Below are positions 1 to 9,543 of a stretch of 64,000 nt of DNA, in pieces (positions within the stretch are counted from its first letter, which is position 1; every line of letters starts with the position of its first letter). The stretch is from positions 1 to 64,000 of the forward strand of contig CAVUPU010000008.1 of NCBI GenBank assembly GCA_963743425.1, written 5' to 3'. The notes beneath the pieces were generated by a model. It saw only the letters and a list, made by a program, of their open reading frames with translations, ran no database searches and was not told the origin of the DNA. The translations under genes were made by a program, and so were the position numbers. This DNA is from JAJVID01 sp963743425. GTDB lineage: Bacteria; Acidobacteriota; Blastocatellia; RBC074.

Positions 1-579
1 AAGACCGAGCAGGGCGCGCCGCTGCGCATCGGCGGGATGCCTGATGAAGAATCCGCGACCACGCCTTACGCGATCGAGATCCCTTACGGGTTGAGCCTGC
101 TCGCGTTTCATGATCCCAATGCCGTCGTGAAGGGGCTTGAAGATTTTCCGCGCGATGTGTGGCCGCCGGTGGCCATTGTCCACGTCGCGTTTCAGGTGAT
201 GGTCGCCGCAGGCGCAGCGATGGCCCTTGTGGCGTTGTGGGGCGGTTATCTGGCGTGGCGGCGCAAATCGCTGCCGGATTCGCGGTGGTTTCTCCGCGCT
301 GTTGTGGCCGCGTCTCCACTGGGGTTCATTGCGATCGAAGCTGGTTGGACGGTGACCGAAGTGGGCCGCCAGCCATGGATCATTCAAGGCGTGATGCGAA
401 CGGCCCAGGCAGTCACGCCGATGACGGGGCTGAAAATCCCGTTAGTCACTTTCACGCTGATCTACGTCTTCCTCGCCGTGGTTGTCGTCTGGCTGCTTAT
501 CAGGCAGGTGGCGGAAAGCCCGCGCATCTATGCCGAACCGGCGGGAGAGGCTGAGTACAATGCGCCTCAATCCCTTTAG
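1..579 (+). CDS. cydA: Cytochrome bd ubiquinol oxidase subunit I, C-terminal part (5' end outside window)
   Basis: This is the tail of the quinol-oxidising subunit of cytochrome bd, a high-affinity terminal oxidase in the inner membrane. The reading frame is open from base 1, so the gene begins upstream; about 192 residues are visible. The stretch IEIPYGLSLLAFHDPN, followed by GWTVTEVGRQPW, is characteristic of CydA C-termini, and three hydrophobic segments (near bases 170-250, 290-350 and 440-500) fit its last membrane helices. The gene is followed after 44 bases by cydB on the same strand, the usual cydAB operon. Identification is from recognisable family motifs; the Q-loop and haem ligands lie upstream and cannot be checked here. 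Confidence 0.95.
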   Translation, partial: KTEQGAPLRIGGMPDEESATTPYAIEIPYGLSLLAFHDPNAVVKGLEDFPRDVWPPVAIVHVAFQVMVAAGAAMALVALWGGYLAWRRKSLPDSRWFLRAVVAASPLGFIAIEAGWTVTEVGRQPWIIQGVMRTAQAVTPMTGLKIPLVTFTLIYVFLAVVVVWLLIRQVAESPRIYAEPAGEAEYNAPQSL

Positions 580-623
580 GGCGAATAACAGATCAGTGTA
601 CGGCGTACTGAGAGGTCGGGAAC

Positions 624-1628
624 ATGCTTTCGATTGATGTGTTGATTGCGGGCGCGATGATGGTCTCGCTGACGTTTTACGCCCTGCTGGGCGGGGCCGA
701 TTTCGGCGGCGGCGTGTGGGACCTGTTCGCCTCAGGCCCGCGCAAGCAGGCGCAGCGCGAATTGATAGCCGAAGCCATCGGGCCAGTCTGGGAGGCGAAC
801 CACGTCTGGTTGATCCTGGTCGTAGTCCTTCTATTCACCGCGTTCCCGCCAGCTTTCGCCGCGATTGCGACCGCTCTGCACATCCCGCTGACGCTGATGT
901 TGATCGGCATTGTGTTGCGAGGCTCGGCCTTCACTTTCCGAAGCTACGACAGGAGGACGGACGACGTTCAGCGCCGCTGGGGACGGGTCTTTTCGATGAC
1001 CAGTTTGATCACGCCGGTTTTGCTGGGCGTGACCGTCGGCGCGATCTCATCGGGGCGGATTCGGAGCGAGTATTCAGATTTCGCCGCGGCCTTCGTCTCC
1101 CCGTGGCTGGCGCCATTCCCGTTCGCTGTTGGATTCTTCGCGCTCGCGCTGTTCGCGTTTCTGGCGGCGGCCTATTTGACTGTCGAGGCCAGGGACGAAT
1201 CGCTGCGCGAGGATTTTCGTCTGCGCGCCCTTGCCTCGGCGGTCGCGGTCGGCGTGATGGCTCTCGTCGTCTTCTTGCTCTCGGGCGTCGGCGCGCCGGT
1301 GATTCGCGCGCGGCTGACCCAGAGTTGGTGGACGTGGCCCTTACAGATCACCACGGCGGTCTTTGCGGCCGGCGCGATCTATGCCTTGTGGACGCGACGA
1401 TTCCGAACGGCCCGGGTTTGCTCGGCTGCGCAAACGACGTTGATTTTGTGGGGGTGGGGAGCGGCTCAATACCCTTATCTGGTCGCGCCCGACGTGACGA
1501 TATACAACTCGGCGGCGCCCGCAATCACGCTGCGCCTCGTCTGGTGGGCGCTGCTGGCAGGCTCAGTCCTATTGTTCCCATCGCTCTACTACCTATTTCG
1601 CGTTTTTAAGGGGAGCGCAGCAAATTGA
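624..1628 (+). CDS. cydB: Cytochrome bd ubiquinol oxidase subunit II
   Basis: Second subunit of the cytochrome bd oxidase; it stabilises the haem-bearing CydA and is an integral membrane protein. The 334-residue product is a normal length for short CydB proteins and has about eight hydrophobic helices. The N-terminal LLGGADFGGGVWDL and the following PVWEANHVWLILV are hallmark CydB sequence. The ATG at 624 lies eight bases after a purine-rich GAGAGGTCGGG stretch that can serve as ribosome site. It is the second gene of a cydAB operon. No cydX, cydC or cydD follows; the next gene is convergent. Confidence 0.96.
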   Translation: MLSIDVLIAGAMMVSLTFYALLGGADFGGGVWDLFASGPRKQAQRELIAEAIGPVWEANHVWLILVVVLLFTAFPPAFAAIATALHIPLTLMLIGIVLRGSAFTFRSYDRRTDDVQRRWGRVFSMTSLITPVLLGVTVGAISSGRIRSEYSDFAAAFVSPWLAPFPFAVGFFALALFAFLAAAYLTVEARDESLREDFRLRALASAVAVGVMALVVFLLSGVGAPVIRARLTQSWWTWPLQITTAVFAAGAIYALWTRRFRTARVCSAAQTTLILWGWGAAQYPYLVAPDVTIYNSAAPAITLRLVWWALLAGSVLLFPSLYYLFRVFKGSAAN

Positions 1629-1690
1629 GAGTGGGAGAGGGGGAGAGCGAGAGAAAAAGCGTCTCTCCGTCTCGCGCTCTCCCGCTCTCC
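1626..1690. repeat. Imperfect inverted repeat between cydB and a convergent gene
   Basis: A purine-rich arm made of GGGAGAG-like units (about 1626-1660) is followed by a pyrimidine-rich complementary arm (about 1666-1690) around a short AAAAAGCG loop. It fills the whole gap between two convergent genes and could act as a bidirectional terminator, but there is no clean T-tract. It resembles the other iterated-unit inverted repeats in this window. Confidence 0.6.
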
Positions 1691-2655
1691 TAAAATAACT
1701 CCTTGAGACTCACGTTCGAGGACTTCAAAAACGACACCAAATCGAGCAACTGCTTGAACGAATACTTCGACGCGTAATCGGCAGGCATCGCCGACGTGTT
1801 GAGCCGCTCGGTCTTCGCCACATCCGATTTCAGGAAGTCGCGCGAGACGGGCGGGAGAGTCGAAGTGTCGTAGAGCCTGATCATCGTCTCGTTCTCGTCG
1901 CGTTTGACGCCTGTGAATTGTTTGCCGGAGCGAGTCGTGATCGTGATCGTCGCGTATCTTTCCTCAATCGCCGCGTGCGGCGCGACGATGCTCTGCAAAA
2001 TCTCGCGCGGCGGTTTGCCTGCAAGGCCGGTCAGATCGGGGCCGGCGCGTCCGCCTTGATTCTGCGCGGTGTGGCACACGCGGCAGTTTTGGGTCTCGGC
2101 GGAATCGAAGAAGAGCGACCTTCCAGCCTCGACGTCTCCGCGAAAGTCGAATGAATCGTTGATCGCGGAGTTGGATTTAACGGGTTCGGGAGCGGGGTCG
2201 CTCTTTGGCGTCACGCCGCTGAGATGAGGATCGAGAGTTTGAGACTGGGGTTGAGGATCGCTTTTCGCTTTCGCCCCGCTTTTCTTCGCAGAGAGCGAGA
2301 GGATGTAAGCGACGCATTGCGCGATCTGCTGTTTGCTCAGACTGTCCTTGAACGCGGGCATCGCCGTTCCGGGTACGCCTTCGGCGATCAAGTGTGTCAG
2401 GTATTCGGGGGTGAATTCGCGGTCACGCAGTTTCGGGCCGCCTCCGCCGACGCCTCCGGCGGCGTGGCAATAAGTCATGCCACACGAACCAAGGTAGATT
2501 CGCTTGCCGGTCTCGATCTGGCTCTCGGCGCTCTGCGGCTGCGCGGCGCTTGATCCGAGCGAGAGATCGAAAGACAAAAGAAAAAAAGCGAGAGGTAAAA
2601 ACAGAACGGCGAGGGCGCGGGGGGCGATTTCTGCAGACATCAATCTACTTTCCAT
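1690..2655 (-). CDS. Secreted two-haem c-type cytochrome
   Basis: A 321-residue exported protein with an N-terminal signal sequence (hydrophobic residues about 13-32) and two cytochrome c segments. The first haem site is CGMTYCH (residues 58-64), a CX4CH spacing rather than the usual CXXCH, with a likely axial Met in GTAMPAF near residue 99. The second is canonical CRVCH (191-195), followed by a C-terminal region like the 'putative haem-binding' domain found with such cytochromes in Planctomycetes and Acidobacteria. A proline/lysine-rich linker (about 124-165) joins the domains. It probably carries electrons in the periplasm; the partner is unknown. Start could also be the Met at residue 6 (MSAEIAPR). 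It is convergent with cydAB. Confidence 0.85.
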   Translation of the reverse strand: MESRLMSAEIAPRALAVLFLPLAFFLLSFDLSLGSSAAQPQSAESQIETGKRIYLGSCGMTYCHAAGGVGGGGPKLRDREFTPEYLTHLIAEGVPGTAMPAFKDSLSKQQIAQCVAYILSLSAKKSGAKAKSDPQPQSQTLDPHLSGVTPKSDPAPEPVKSNSAINDSFDFRGDVEAGRSLFFDSAETQNCRVCHTAQNQGGRAGPDLTGLAGKPPREILQSIVAPHAAIEERYATITITTRSGKQFTGVKRDENETMIRLYDTSTLPPVSRDFLKSDVAKTERLNTSAMPADYASKYSFKQLLDLVSFLKSSNVSLKELF

Positions 2656-3580
2656 TGCCCGCCGCTCCTGTGATTGAAGTTTCGGAGAGAGCCAAGACGA
2701 TCAATTCGGAGTTGTCCAATCGTTCACACGAAGGCTCCCGCGCATAGGCCGGAAGCGCCGACGCGATCGGAACGAAGGAGAAAAGCGCATGAAGTCGAAG
2801 ACGAAATCGATACTCAGCCGCAATGCGTCGCCACATCGCCGAATCCTTTCGTTATTCCCTATTTGGTTGATCGAGTGGTGATCGTTATCAGTGCGACCGC
2901 GCGTACTTTACATTTGCCGGGCGAGTTTGACAATGCAGGGAGTGGGGAATGGGAAGTGGGAATAAGAAACGGGAGACAGGGAAATTACTTCCCCATTCCC
3001 CATTCCCCATTCCCCACTCCCCATTCCCCATTCCCCATTCCCCTGTCCACGCCTGTCATCATCAGTGGACAGCGACGTTGAAAACTCATCATCAGTTGTG
3101 GACACATCGTCGTTCCGATCTACCTCGCCACTTCTTCGGCTGGAGGAATATCTTCTGCTATTGGTTCACTTAGCTCGCTTCGCCGCCGCCTCGTTCTGCG
3201 ATGGCACGGGCGTTGCTTTATCTTCACGCGTTGAAGGACAAAAAGACTTTTCACCCCGAACCAATCGCCTCGCTGGGAATAAGAAACAGAATTTTTACGT
3301 TGAAAATTGTTTTGAAGGTTAGGCTGAGTTTCCGATATTCGCCTTGCGGCCTGAAGAATGAGAACTACACATAACGATAATCATGCCAGGGCCGCAATAA
3401 GATCGAGGACGTCACATCACGTTCTCACAATTGCTCTCGCGCTGCACATTGAAGACCGCCTGATAGATACGTTATTGACCGCAACCTCCATGATTTGTCC
3501 TCCCTCTTGAAACCCCCGCATCACACTCCACAAAATTGACGCTCAATGTGCAGCCGAGAGAAATACAGGCTCTCGGCAAA
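2656..3580. other. Long intergenic stretch with no convincing gene
   Basis: About 925 bases between two minus-strand genes. Short open frames exist on both strands but none shows a recognisable domain, a ribosome site or consistent codon use. The only clear structure is the heptamer inverted repeat at 2938-3043. The stretch after 3300 is less GC-rich than its neighbours. Confidence 0.6.
2938..3043. repeat. Heptamer-array inverted repeat (GGGGAAT/GGGGAGT type), copy 1
   Basis: The left arm carries degenerate GGGGAAT/GGGAAGT units (2938-2990) and the right arm eight near-perfect CCCCATT/CCCCACT heptamers (2990-3043). The arms are mutually complementary and could fold into a long hairpin. The same unit recurs at about 26502, 32714 and 40513. 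Confidence 0.9.
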
Positions 3581-4588
3581 TCATTCACTCGGATTCGTCG
3601 CGCTCGCGGCAGCCGTTTTTACCGGCCAGGTCATCCGTCTGCGCAACCATTTGAAGACAAACCATGCCGGCGCCAGGATGAACAGCGTCACCGGAATCAT
3701 CACGATCACGAACCGGATAATGCCCAGGAAGATATCCGCCCCGATCTCCACTCCATCGCCGAACGCGGCCTTGAGGTCATAAAGAAATCCGCGCGTAGCA
3801 GCGGCGACTACCGGAGTGCGCGTGTGGAGCGTGACGTTGATGGTCGAAAGCGCCGATTGATTTTCAAGGAAGCGGCGGCGGCCTTCGAGCCTTTCGATCT
3901 CGGTGCGGACATCTGCGAGTTGCGTCTGCACTTCCATCGCTTCCGAAATTTTTCGCGCCTGCTTCATGATCTCCAGGAATTGCGCTTCGAGCGCCCTCTT
4001 TGTGCGGATGCGCGCTTCCAGATCAATATATTCCTCAGTCACGTCCTGGCCCGAAGACTTATCGTGCAGGATGCGCCCGCCCACGGCGCGAATCTCATCA
4101 ATCGTCGCCTGGAACTTCTGCGCGGGTATGCGGACGACGACGTTGACTACCGTCGAGGCGACATTCTGCGACGCGGCCTCGTTGTGCTTCGATTCCGAAA
4201 TGACCACGAAGCCGCCATGTTTCTCAGCGATGACGCCGATCTTCTGCTGTCCTTCGTTCGGCTTGTCGGTCTCGATGGTTATCTCGGCGTTCTGAATGAC
4301 CTTGCGCGCGAAGGCTTGAGCGGCGCCGGCTGAATCCAGCGGGACTTGCTGTTTTTCTTGGAGTCCCTCTCGCAGTTCAACAGGTCCGGCGATGGAACTT
4401 CTCGATGCGCTTGTATTGTTGCGCGCCATTCGATCTCCCTCGCTCTCTTCTTTCGATGCGGCTATTGAAGAGGCGGGCGTGGGCTGGCTGGCGACAACTC
4501 CGGCTTGTTCTCCGCGATGTCTGTCGTAGGAGCAAGCTGATAGGGAAATTATCAATCCCGTCAAAAACAATGCTGCTGAACGTCTCAT
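3581..4588 (-). CDS. DUF4349-type membrane lipoprotein
   Basis: A predicted lipoprotein: the start MRRSAALFLTG leads into a lipobox LSAC with Cys at residue 19. An in-frame start four codons upstream also exists, but this one gives the better signal peptide. The centre matches my memory of DUF4349: a segment with VVVRIPAQKF, then a coiled-coil rich in E, R and Q (EAQFLEIMKQARKISEAMEV), then ALSTINVTLHTR. A C-terminal hydrophobic helix followed by FKWLRRR anchors it in the membrane. DUF4349 function is unknown; proteins of this type are thought to sit in the cell envelope. No operon partner is evident. Confidence 0.85.
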   Translation of the reverse strand: MRRSAALFLTGLIISLSACSYDRHRGEQAGVVASQPTPASSIAASKEESEGDRMARNNTSASRSSIAGPVELREGLQEKQQVPLDSAGAAQAFARKVIQNAEITIETDKPNEGQQKIGVIAEKHGGFVVISESKHNEAASQNVASTVVNVVVRIPAQKFQATIDEIRAVGGRILHDKSSGQDVTEEYIDLEARIRTKRALEAQFLEIMKQARKISEAMEVQTQLADVRTEIERLEGRRRFLENQSALSTINVTLHTRTPVVAAATRGFLYDLKAAFGDGVEIGADIFLGIIRFVIVMIPVTLFILAPAWFVFKWLRRRMTWPVKTAAASATNPSE

Positions 4589-4768
4589 AGCTACCTCCAT
4601 TGACTGAGTAAAGTTGAAACCACTGAATTGGTCCGAGCCTGAAATTATTCAGACTCGAATTTGGTTGTCGTCACAATGAACGGCCATTGCAAACGGCTTT
4701 GCAGAGATATTACCGGCAGTGATAAAGACGCTTGCGAAGACCGAAAGTTTCCGAAACTGTCTCTTTGA

Positions 4769-5821
4769 TCAATACGGCGCCATCCGCTCCATGAAGAATT
4801 TCAGCGCGGCGTCGAGCGCCGGCAGACTCGGCGACAGTTTGATCTGAATCCCAAGTTTCTCCGCCAATGGGGTGAGCGACTGGGCGGTTGTTGCCGTGCG
4901 GACGTCGATTCTCACAGGTCTGACGCCGAGTCGCAGCAGATGGCCGGCCACCTTGATCGGAAGCTCCGCCCGCATCGCGTCCAACGACGGCAGAGGTTGC
5001 AGCATGTCCTGGCCGAGAATCATTCCGCTACCAACTTCGGCGAGCAATAGCATGTATGGGAAGAAGGGGCGTTCTTCCTTCTCCCGCACGGGCATCGGCA
5101 GCATCGTCAGTTCGATCTCGATGAGATTGGTAACCTCAGGCAATTTTTTGAGGGATTCGAGTAATTGCGGGTCGAGCGGCGCGAGCGTGGCCTCTTTTTC
5201 TTCGGGTTCGGGCACGCGAATGATCTTGTCTTCCCACACCAGACGGGCTTTCTCAGCGCGCGGAACTCTCACCAGAAAGTCGTCGTCTCCCTCGCCGAAT
5301 AAGATGTCTTCATCGTCGTGGACTCGAGGCGCGACATCGAGCAACTGTTCGAGCGCGGTGGTCAGAAATCGCGCCTCGGACGAAGTCAGAAACCAGGGAA
5401 ACATTCCGGGCGCGTAATTGCGGAACATCGGCCAACTATGCGCCCCGCGAAATTTCAGATCGAGCTTCTTGATGATGTCGCGGTCTTCCTTCCGCAAACG
5501 CCCGCGGTCTTCAAACGAGGCCTGAAGCTGAGGGATTTCGAGCACGCGCGTCGCCCCAAGTCCATGAGTCAGCCCGTCCCTGCCCGCTTCGCTCAAGGAC
5601 AGGAAGTCGTAAAGCGCGTCGGCGCTCTGATAGAGCGCGACGGCGAAATGCTCGCCACCAGCGCCCATCACGCTCACGAACCCGATCTCATCTCTCTCCG
5701 GGTTGCGCACTCCGAAGACGTCGTCCTCCATCATCCACTTCCAAGGCGCCATTTCCTTCACGCGCACGGCGGCCGCATAAAGCCTTCTCCACTCTTCGAC
5801 TGCAGGTTTTTTTTCAGACAC
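4769..5821 (-). CDS. Hypothetical cytosolic protein (DUF6930/DUF7309-like)
   Basis: A 350-residue soluble protein without signal peptide or membrane helix. I do not recognise a catalytic motif. The N-terminal half (WKWMMEDDVFGVRNPE, then GEHFAVALYQS) and the C-terminal half (ending in a helix with ALKFFMERMAPY) resemble uncharacterised proteins that I recall as carrying DUF7309 and DUF6930; this is a memory-based match and is not certain. The middle has a run of acidic residues (DDEDILFGEGDDD). Codon use is like its neighbours. The upstream gene is divergent, so it is probably transcribed alone. Confidence 0.65.
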   Translation of the reverse strand: MSEKKPAVEEWRRLYAAAVRVKEMAPWKWMMEDDVFGVRNPERDEIGFVSVMGAGGEHFAVALYQSADALYDFLSLSEAGRDGLTHGLGATRVLEIPQLQASFEDRGRLRKEDRDIIKKLDLKFRGAHSWPMFRNYAPGMFPWFLTSSEARFLTTALEQLLDVAPRVHDDEDILFGEGDDDFLVRVPRAEKARLVWEDKIIRVPEPEEKEATLAPLDPQLLESLKKLPEVTNLIEIELTMLPMPVREKEERPFFPYMLLLAEVGSGMILGQDMLQPLPSLDAMRAELPIKVAGHLLRLGVRPVRIDVRTATTAQSLTPLAEKLGIQIKLSPSLPALDAALKFFMERMAPY

Positions 5822-5987
5822 AAATCCTCCTATGATAATGATGGTCAGATTAAAGTCCGCCCCACATTGTTACGCCAGCATAGCCTTGATCACATCAGCA
5901 TCTTCGCCATTTCTTTCGGATTCAGGTTGTGATGTGTAAATGTGGTTGAATCTTCATCGCGGCGGGCTGAATTATTGTGGCGAGTGC

Positions 5988-5993
5988 TATAAT
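5988..5993 (+). promoter_or_regulatory. Extended -10 promoter candidate for the S9 peptidase gene
   Basis: TGCTATAAT forms an extended -10 element (TG-n-TATAAT) about 50 bases before the ATG at 6039. No good -35 hexamer is seen at the usual spacing, which is tolerated with an extended -10. Inference from sequence pattern only. Confidence 0.4.
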
Positions 5994-6038
5994 CGCGCAA
6001 CCTTACGGATAATATTTTCAGAAAAACTGGAGGAGTTT

Positions 6039-8093
6039 ATGAAACCTTCGTTCAAGGCCGGATTCGCGCTCTTCGTCATCGCGCTCCTGAGTCTTGCGAC
6101 ATACGCTCAAACAAAACGCCCGATGACGTTCGATGATCTGTTGGCGATCAAACGCATCGGCGACGCCCAGATTTCTCCCGACGGATCGCGCGTCGCATAC
6201 GTAGTCACGGACGTTGATAAAAATCTCAACCGCGGCAAGCGCAGCCTCTGGGTCGTTCCAACCTCAGGCGGCTCGCCGCAGCAACTGATCACTTCGGACA
6301 AGAACGATTATTCGCCGCGATGGTCGGCGGACGGCAAATGGATCGCGTTTCTCTCGACGCGGGAAGGCGCGCCGCAGATCTTCGTGGCCGGCGCGGACGG
6401 ATCGAATCCCCGCAAAGTCACCAGCGTTCCCGAAGGCGTCGGCGAATTCATCTGGTCGCCGAACGGCAAGATGTTCGCGTTCACGACTGATGTTTATCCC
6501 GGATGCGAAAACCTGAATTGCGTCGCCAAACGCAGCGAAGCCGAAACCCAGAGCAATGTCAAAGCCGTCATCGCCGACCGGTTGCTCTATCGCCACTGGG
6601 ATTCGTTCAAACGCGGCAAACGCTCGCACCTGTTCGTCGTCCCAAGCGAAGGCGGCGAGCCGAAAGATTTAACGCCGGGTGATCACGACACACCGCCGTT
6701 CAGTTTGGGCGACCCGACCGCCTTCGATTTCGCGCCCGATTCGAATGAGATCGTCTTTGCGCGCAATACTGAAAAGGCCGAAGCGCTCAGCACCAACAAC
6801 GATCTCTTCATCGTTTCGGCGGGTGGCGGCGAAGTCAAGCGAATCACCGGCAATAATTCCGGCTCCGACACGACGCCGCGTTACTCGCCAGACGGCAAAT
6901 ACATCGCCTACCGCTCGCAGTCGCGCAACGGTTATGAAGCCGATCGTTTCCGCTTGGCGCTCTATGACCGCAAAGCTGGAACGTCGAAAGAGCTTTCGAC
7001 CGGCTTCGACCGCTGGGTGGGCGAGTTGGTCTGGGCGCCGGACGGCCGGAATATCTTCATCATCGGCGAAGATCGCGGGCGCGAGATGATCGGCGTTGCT
7101 TCGATTAACGGCGGAATCAAGCCCCTGATTACCAACACCACCAGTAGCGGAATTACGCTTTCGAGCGACGGCAAGACGCTGGCCTTCGCCCGGTCGAGCC
7201 TGGCAGCGCCTGCCGAAGTCTTCGCGGCCAACAGTGACGGGAGCGCCGCCCGACAGCTTACGCTGGCCAACGCCAATCTATTATCCCAACTCGATCTGAG
7301 CAAAGCCGAAGATTTTGAATTCGACGGCGCGCTCAAAGCCAAGATTCACGGCTTCATCGTCAAACCGCCGCAATTCGACAAATCGAAAAAATATCCGATG
7401 ATCCTGCTGATCCACGGCGGCCCTCAGGGCGCGTGGCTCGACTCGTGGGGCTATCGCTGGAACCCGCAGATGTGGGCGGCGCGCGGTTTCGTCACGGTGT
7501 TGATCAATCCGCACGGTTCGACCGGCTACGGCCAGGCCTTCACCGAACAGATCAGCGGCGAATGGGCCGGCGCAGTTTATGAAGACCTGATGAAAGGCGT
7601 GGATCACATGATCAAACTCGGCTATGTCGATCCGAACCGCCTGGGCGCGGCGGGTGGCTCTTACGGCGGGTACATGGCCAACTGGATTCTCGGCCATACG
7701 GACCGCTTCAAGGCGCTGGTTTCGCATGCTGGCGTCTACAATCTGGCCAGCATGTACGCGACCGAAGAGTTGTGGTTTACCGACTGGGAGTTCAAAGGCA
7801 CGCCGTGGGACAACCCCGAACTCTACACAAAATGGTCGCCGCACTTGAGCGCCAAAAATTTCAAGACTCCGACGCTGGTCATTCACGGCGAGCTGGATTA
7901 CCGCGTGCCGGTCGGCGAAGGGCTGCAACTCTTCTCGACCTTGCAGCGCAAGGGGGTTCCGTCGAAGCTGCTCTATTACCCGGACGAGGGCCACTGGATT
8001 CTGAAGCCGCAGAACAGCGAGCTTTGGTACAAGACCGTGCTCGACTGGTTCGATCAGTGGCTGAAGCCGAACGGCTCGACGGCATCGCGATAA
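6039..8093 (+). CDS. Secreted S9 family prolyl oligopeptidase-type peptidase
   Basis: An exported serine peptidase of the prolyl oligopeptidase/acylaminoacyl-peptidase clan, likely releasing short peptides or dipeptides outside the cytoplasm. The ATG at 6039 is preceded by GGAGGAG and gives a clean signal peptide (KAGFALFVIALLSLATYAQ). Residues about 25-430 form WD40/TolB-like propeller blades (repeated SPDG, SADGKWIAF motifs). The C-terminal alpha/beta hydrolase domain holds the triad: Ser541 in GGSYGGY, Asp620 in HGELDYRVP and His652 in DEGHW. The 684-residue length is normal. With the DPP-IV-like enzyme at 10244 and the M28 peptidase at 12591 it suggests an outward-facing peptide-degrading set. 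Confidence 0.93.
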   Translation: MKPSFKAGFALFVIALLSLATYAQTKRPMTFDDLLAIKRIGDAQISPDGSRVAYVVTDVDKNLNRGKRSLWVVPTSGGSPQQLITSDKNDYSPRWSADGKWIAFLSTREGAPQIFVAGADGSNPRKVTSVPEGVGEFIWSPNGKMFAFTTDVYPGCENLNCVAKRSEAETQSNVKAVIADRLLYRHWDSFKRGKRSHLFVVPSEGGEPKDLTPGDHDTPPFSLGDPTAFDFAPDSNEIVFARNTEKAEALSTNNDLFIVSAGGGEVKRITGNNSGSDTTPRYSPDGKYIAYRSQSRNGYEADRFRLALYDRKAGTSKELSTGFDRWVGELVWAPDGRNIFIIGEDRGREMIGVASINGGIKPLITNTTSSGITLSSDGKTLAFARSSLAAPAEVFAANSDGSAARQLTLANANLLSQLDLSKAEDFEFDGALKAKIHGFIVKPPQFDKSKKYPMILLIHGGPQGAWLDSWGYRWNPQMWAARGFVTVLINPHGSTGYGQAFTEQISGEWAGAVYEDLMKGVDHMIKLGYVDPNRLGAAGGSYGGYMANWILGHTDRFKALVSHAGVYNLASMYATEELWFTDWEFKGTPWDNPELYTKWSPHLSAKNFKTPTLVIHGELDYRVPVGEGLQLFSTLQRKGVPSKLLYYPDEGHWILKPQNSELWYKTVLDWFDQWLKPNGSTASR

Positions 8094-8293
8094 ACTTTTA
8101 TGATTTTAGTCGGTATTGGGCGCGGGAGTTTCTATAAGCTCCCGCGCTTTTCTGTGTTATGCTGCGGCGCCTCGATTAACTACTTGCATTTCACAAACAA
8201 ACAATCGAAATCCAGTCGTTCGTCTCAGGAAAGCCCCGGCGAACTGACGGCTCGCCGCGCTATTGACTCACGATCCGATCCAAGAGGTGATCT

Positions 8294-9529
8294 ATGAAAA
8301 ACCGTCGTCCTGTTATCAACGCCCTTCTCTGCTTCGCGGTCTTGTCAGCGTTGCTTTTGAGCTATCCTGCGCAAACCTCCGCGCAGGAACAACCCGATTA
8401 CGAAGCCGAACTCAAACGCGCCATTCAACTAGTCCAAACGCACAAAATGACGGAGGCGGCGCCGATCCTCGAAAAGCTGCACGCGTCCAAACCGGACGAC
8501 GCGGTCGTTCTCGAACTTCTCTCCTACACCATCTTCGCAAACGCGGCGGTCGAGAAAGACGCCGAAAAGCGCAAGAAAGAGCTTTTGCGCGCGCGATCGC
8601 TGGCCGAGCGCGCGAAAGAACTTGGCCGCAACACCCAGCTCGTTCGATTGCTGCTCGAACAGATTCCCGCCGATGGCAATGTGCCCACATTGGCTGCCTC
8701 CGAAAAACGCTCGCCCGCCGAGGAGGCGTTGATGGAAGGCGAAGCGGCGTTCGCCAAAGGCGAGCTGGAGCGCGCCATCGAGCATTACGAGCGCGCCCTG
8801 AAGATCGAACCGAAGCTTTACGAGGCGCCGCTCTTTATCGGCGACGCCTACCACAAGATGGGCAAGAACGATAAGGCATATGAAAGCTACGAGCGCGCGG
8901 TCGCGATCGATCCCGATCGCGACACGGCCTACCGTTATTGGGGGAACGTGCTGATGCGCGAGGACAAGTTGAAAGAGGCGAAAGAGAAGCTGATCGAGGG
9001 CGTAATCGCTGCGCCTTACACGCGCTTGCCGTGGCAATTCCTGGAGAACTGGGCCGAGCGCAACCAGATTCAACTCGGTCATCCGCTGATCGATATCCCG
9101 ACTTCCTCAGTCCAGAAGAAAGACGACAAGAATATCAATATCGTCGTCAACCCTTCGGACAAGGTGGATACTATAGCCGTGTGGATGGTTTACAGCATTG
9201 CTCGCGCTGCTTGGATGACCGGGACGAGATTCTCCGAAGAGTTCCCGAATGAGAAGCAGTACCGCCACAGCCTGCGTGAAGAGTCCAGCGCGCTACGATT
9301 TACGGCCGAAAGCGTCCAGAACCAATTGAAGGAGGGCAAACTCAAAGAAATCTCTCTCGATGTATCAATCGCCAATCTATTGAAGTTGCATCGTGAGGGG
9401 TTGATCGAGGCCTACGTCTTGCTGGCGATGCCCGACGCAGGGATTGCCCACGATTACGCCGAATACCGCAAGAACAACCGCGACAAGCTGCGGCGGTATT
9501 TGAACGAATTCGTCACAGCGGGGAAATAA
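8294..9529 (+). CDS. Exported TPR protein
   Basis: A 411-residue protein starting at an ATG nine bases after AAGAGGTGAT. A signal peptide is clear (ALLCFAVLSALLLSYPAQTSAQ). Two or three tetratricopeptide repeats are visible around residues 30-75 and 140-215, with the typical spacing in AFAKGELERAIEHYERALKI and YHKMGKNDKAYESYERAVAI. The C-terminal 150 residues are not recognised. TPR proteins mediate protein-protein contacts; the partner here is unknown. It lies 200 bases downstream of the S9 peptidase on the same strand and may be co-transcribed. Confidence 0.85.
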   Translation: MKNRRPVINALLCFAVLSALLLSYPAQTSAQEQPDYEAELKRAIQLVQTHKMTEAAPILEKLHASKPDDAVVLELLSYTIFANAAVEKDAEKRKKELLRARSLAERAKELGRNTQLVRLLLEQIPADGNVPTLAASEKRSPAEEALMEGEAAFAKGELERAIEHYERALKIEPKLYEAPLFIGDAYHKMGKNDKAYESYERAVAIDPDRDTAYRYWGNVLMREDKLKEAKEKLIEGVIAAPYTRLPWQFLENWAERNQIQLGHPLIDIPTSSVQKKDDKNINIVVNPSDKVDTIAVWMVYSIARAAWMTGTRFSEEFPNEKQYRHSLREESSALRFTAESVQNQLKEGKLKEISLDVSIANLLKLHREGLIEAYVLLAMPDAGIAHDYAEYRKNNRDKLRRYLNEFVTAGK

Positions 9530-9543
9530 GCGCCGCGCCCAAA

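Noticed and set aside
2938..3043. CRISPR or VNTR array
   Set aside because: Units are only seven bases, without spacers; arms are complementary, fitting a hairpin-forming short repeat.
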